Assembly (NCBI GenBank): GCA_944324265.1
Contig: CALUVS010000007.1
Location: 1 to 60,945 of the forward strand
Direction of reading: 5' to 3'
From: an uncultured Traorella sp.
Lineage (GTDB): Bacteria > Bacillota_I > Bacilli_A > Erysipelotrichales > Erysipelotrichaceae
DNA length: 60,945 nucleotides
Part shown: positions 58,657-60,945 of the stretch, piece after piece
How the letters are laid out: every line of letters begins with the position of its first letter
Position numbering within the stretch: the stretch's first letter is position 1
Notes under the pieces: model-generated
What the model saw: only the letters and a program-made list of their open reading frames with translations
Told to the model about the DNA's origin: nothing
Database searches by the model: none
Translations under genes and position numbers: made by a program

Positions 58657-60283
58657 GATCATCGTCTTCTCAGATTTCTTAAAAGCTAACGACAAGCATC
58701 ACATACTCAATAATCTTGAATATGTGGGTACCCGTGAAGGTGTTCAGCTTAATGAACAAGATGCAGATCTTAGGCTAGACCATCCATTGGATGAATCATG
58801 TCAACAATTGGCTGCTTCTGAGAATCAAAAAAATCTGATCAATTCATTGATCAAACAAACACCTGAACTAAAAGAAAGCTATGCTTACATGGATTATCTT
58901 CAGGATAAGAATATGTATGCTGCATCACAATTCATATCGGAAGCGATTGAGATGATGCATGAAAGAGATCTATCAAATGAGATCTATCTGAATTATATCA
59001 GTGAGCGACCAGGTGTTGAAAAAAATGAAGATGAGATTCATGGACTTTTTGATTCGGCCGGTGATGCAAATAAAGAAAAATACCTGGAAGACCTGAAAGA
59101 CCATCAAGGTACGGTCTGGCGGGATATCATCTCTTTGAGGCGTGAAGATGCGATTGCTACAGGATTTGACCATCAAAAAGCTTGGCGCTACTTGCTGCAA
59201 AGTAAGGTTCCTGCCTTGGCTGTTGAACTTGGAATCCCAGCTGCTGATTTTCGTTGGTGTGCTGCCTTTCATGATGAAGGTCATCACCCACATGTTCATC
59301 TGATGTTCTGGGATCAGCGAGGTAAAAATGGTTTCCAGGACAAAGAAACAATCGAAAATTTCAAAAGTCAATTAGCCAATCATATATTTGCAAATGAGAT
59401 GTATCTGCATAAAGAATTAAAAAATATCTATCGTAAGGATCTGGAAGATACATTCAAGAATAAAATTGATGAAATCACCGATAAGACAATTAAAAAGTTT
59501 CCTGATGCAGCAACCAGAAACATTGTGATCAAGCTCAATGAATTATCAGATATATTGAACGATCATGGAAAAAAAGTATACAGCTATCAATCTGCAGAAG
59601 CAAAGAAGCTGACTGATAGTATCGTGGAATCAATCCTAAGTGAGCCTGCTATGAATCAATTGCTGATTGAATATATGACACAGCAAAAAGCACTCACTTC
59701 TTTTTATAAACAAGATACAGACACTTATGTGCAACAAGCACTGGATCAACTGATCCATCCGGGAAAAGGTGATCGAAAGGTCCTGCATAATAATATCATT
59801 GCAGCTGCATATGAAATCAAAGCAATCAATTTGACTGAAAGAGTGATACTAGATAGATCATTGCCTTCTTTGATCAGAAGAATCGAACATGATGTTGTTG
59901 CTGATAAAAATGCAGATCCAGATAAACAAGTGGATGCGATCATCCGATTGGGAAACTCTTTAAATATGTCAACCGTTGACATTTCTTCTTTATGTCATCA
60001 GATTGTGCCTGATGAAGAGAAGGTCTTGGAAAAAATGCTCTACCAAAAAGATGAAAAACTATCAAAAGATGATATTCGATATCTGAATAAGACATATGGT
60101 GTCAATATAGATGAAAGATATCGTTATTCTGAAAATATAAAATCCATTGCACAACATTTGGTCTATGATTTTATATCTATATTTGCTTCTTCTGCTCAAG
60201 AAGATCAAAAAGAGGTGAATCGATTAAGGAAACTGAGACATCGAGATGAAATGCAGATGAAACGGTACCAGCAAAACAAATAA
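58649..60283 (+). CDS. MobP-type relaxase (MobL-like)
   Basis: 544 residues. The N-terminus (IIVFSDFLKANDKHHILNNL, EYVGTREGVQL) fits the MobP2/MobL group. The HUH metal motif is FHDEGHHPHVHLMFWDQ near residue 206-222. It nicks oriT and stays covalently attached to the transferred strand. The C-terminal half is helical with unknown partner contacts. A perfect palindrome encodes MSTVDI at about residues 440-445. No coupling-protein gene follows within the window. Confidence 0.88.
   Translation: MSRIIVFSDFLKANDKHHILNNLEYVGTREGVQLNEQDADLRLDHPLDESCQQLAASENQKNLINSLIKQTPELKESYAYMDYLQDKNMYAASQFISEAIEMMHERDLSNEIYLNYISERPGVEKNEDEIHGLFDSAGDANKEKYLEDLKDHQGTVWRDIISLRREDAIATGFDHQKAWRYLLQSKVPALAVELGIPAADFRWCAAFHDEGHHPHVHLMFWDQRGKNGFQDKETIENFKSQLANHIFANEMYLHKELKNIYRKDLEDTFKNKIDEITDKTIKKFPDAATRNIVIKLNELSDILNDHGKKVYSYQSAEAKKLTDSIVESILSEPAMNQLLIEYMTQQKALTSFYKQDTDTYVQQALDQLIHPGKGDRKVLHNNIIAAAYEIKAINLTERVILDRSLPSLIRRIEHDVVADKNADPDKQVDAIIRLGNSLNMSTVDISSLCHQIVPDEEKVLEKMLYQKDEKLSKDDIRYLNKTYGVNIDERYRYSENIKSIAQHLVYDFISIFASSAQEDQKEVNRLRKLRHRDEMQMKRYQQNK
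59966..59982. promoter_or_regulatory. Palindrome site 19 (perfect, C centre, inside relaxase gene)
   Basis: ATGTCAACCGTTGACAT, in frame, encoding MSTVDI. Confidence 0.75.
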
Positions 60284-60324
60284 AGGCTCTTGCAAAAAAT
60301 AGGCATACCTATTAAAATAAAAGT

Positions 60325-60344
60325 GTGGTTACGGATCCACGTAA
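60325..60344 (+). ncRNA. Possible ToxI-like pseudoknot upstream of toxN
   Basis: GTGG-TTAC-GGAT-CCAC-GTAA can fold as an H-type pseudoknot (GTGG with CCAC, TTAC with GTAA), the fold of known type III antitoxin RNAs. Clear tandem repeats are not visible, so the antitoxin may be short or degenerate. The terminator follows at 60372. Confidence 0.4.
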
Positions 60345-60371
60345 AAAAATACTGTTATGTATAAGGTCAAT

Positions 60372-60408
60372 AAAAAGCAAACGGAAATTCTGTTTGCTTT
60401 TTATTTTT
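60372..60408 (+). terminator. Terminator just before toxN
   Basis: AAAAAGCAAAC (60372-60382) pairs with GTTTGCTTTTT (60392-60402), followed by ATTTTT. A leaky hairpin between antitoxin RNA and toxin gene is typical of type III modules; it may also end the relaxase transcript. Confidence 0.75.
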
Positions 60409-60418
60409 AGGAGATATT

Positions 60419-60945
60419 ATGAAATATTTGTACATCAATGAAAAATACATGAATTTTCTTAGAAAAGGGGAATCTTGGCTGCCTTACACGGATTATGGCA
60501 GTCGCTACAAGCCTTTCATCGGTATTCTTTTTCAAAAAGATGATTGCTGCTTCGTAGCACCACTATCCTCTTATAAAGAGCACTATTCAAAAATGGAAGA
60601 ATTTCCTTCTTTTATCAAGATCCATGATAATGAATACGATAAAGATATATCTTGCATCAATTTGAGCAGAATGTTTCCTGTACCCAAAAATGAAATGATC
60701 GAAGTAAGATTCAAAAATATTGATCTTTTCAGATCATTTGAAGATGATAAAGAAAAAAGTCATTTTCTGCATTTTCTCAAAAAGCAGATGAAGGAGATCG
60801 AAAAACTGGATATCCCAGCAAAAGCTGAAGAAATCTATATGCAGAAGCTGTATGGTGAACCAACGCTCGAAAGCAAGCGATGCTTTGATTATCGAAGGCT
60901 TGAATGCCGCTGTACAGAATGGATATTAAAAAAGAAGCATCGAAT
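60419..60945 (+). CDS. ToxN/AbiQ-like type III toxin (cut by window end)
   Basis: At least 175 residues, running off the right edge. It reads MKYLYINEKYMNFLRKG, then RYKPFIGILFQKDDCCFVAP, LSSYKEHYSKM, FPSFIKIHD and DISCINLSRMFPVPKNEMIE, the conserved blocks of ToxN/AbiQ endoribonucleases. TAGGAG lies 5 nt before ATG 60419. ToxN family toxins are restrained by a repeat RNA upstream and mediate phage abortive infection. Confidence 0.85.
   Translation, partial: MKYLYINEKYMNFLRKGESWLPYTDYGSRYKPFIGILFQKDDCCFVAPLSSYKEHYSKMEEFPSFIKIHDNEYDKDISCINLSRMFPVPKNEMIEVRFKNIDLFRSFEDDKEKSHFLHFLKKQMKEIEKLDIPAKAEEIYMQKLYGEPTLESKRCFDYRRLECRCTEWILKKKHR

Larger units (their letters stand above)
28032..60945. mobile_element. 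Integrated conjugative element, left part
   Basis: The region carries replication (iterons, AEP primase), partition (ParA/ParB), transfer (VirB2-, VirB6-, VirB3/B4-like, M23 hydrolase), mobilisation (MobC-like, MobP-type relaxase, candidate oriT), antirestriction, surface-protein and toxin genes. The regularly spaced ATGTCAAC-S-GTTGACAT palindrome occurs only here and marks the extent of the element from 28.8 kb to at least 60.0 kb. Integrase, coupling protein and right end are not in the window. It could be an ICE in tRNA-Gly or an integrated plasmid. Confidence 0.85.

Overview
The window is low-GC Firmicutes DNA: strong AGGAGG-type ribosome sites, TTGACA/TATAAT promoters, a T-box leader, lipoboxes and a sortase system. 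Gene content suggests an Erysipelotrichia- or Clostridia-like gut bacterium; the genus cannot be fixed from what I can see. It has two parts: ordinary chromosome (about 1-28,031) and a conjugative element (about 28,032 to the right edge, continuing beyond it).

Chromosome, 1-16 kb: an M24 aminopeptidase, an alpha/beta hydrolase, a T-box-controlled operon (amino-acid ABC permease, ATPase, binding lipoprotein, M20 amidohydrolase), eroded phage and IS1595-like remnants, lipoproteins, four tRNA genes transcribed divergently (2 Arg, 2 Leu), a GNAT acetyltransferase, an aspartokinase catalytic domain with no ACT domain, a GerS/LolA-like protein directly abutting a MazF-type RNase, tRNA-Asp and 4-alpha-glucanotransferase. 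From 16 to 27.6 kb is a decaying block of membrane proteins, lipoproteins and a TPR regulator: eight genes carry single in-frame stops (TGA, TAA, TAG) or small frameshifts. The chromosome side ends with a tRNA-Ser/Asp/Gly operon.

Element, 28-61 kb: iteron-like repeats and an AEP-type primase/initiator; ParA/ParB; an XRE repressor; a class B sortase; secreted and surface proteins, including a 2,596-residue thioester adhesin with Cna-B-like repeats; ArdC-like antirestriction; a DnaG-like primase with an HUH-like C-terminus; type IV secretion genes (VirB2-, VirB6-, VirB3/B4-like, M23 hydrolase); an MNT/HEPN pair; a candidate oriT; a MobC-like protein and MobP-type relaxase; and a ToxN/AbiQ-like toxin cut by the window end. 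No integrase or coupling protein (VirD4) lies in the window.

The most striking signal is a palindrome, ATGTCAAC-S-GTTGACAT. It has 12 perfect copies and about 7 near copies, all inside the element, mostly between one gene's stop and the next gene's ribosome site. With a ParB-family protein encoded among them, this resembles the KorB/OB global regulatory and partition network of plasmid RK2, built from unrelated sites. Two further finds are convergent sense/antisense RNA modules with duplicated antisense promoters; one encodes an unusual polar 32-residue peptide and has the direct-repeat, shared-terminator layout of Fst/par loci.
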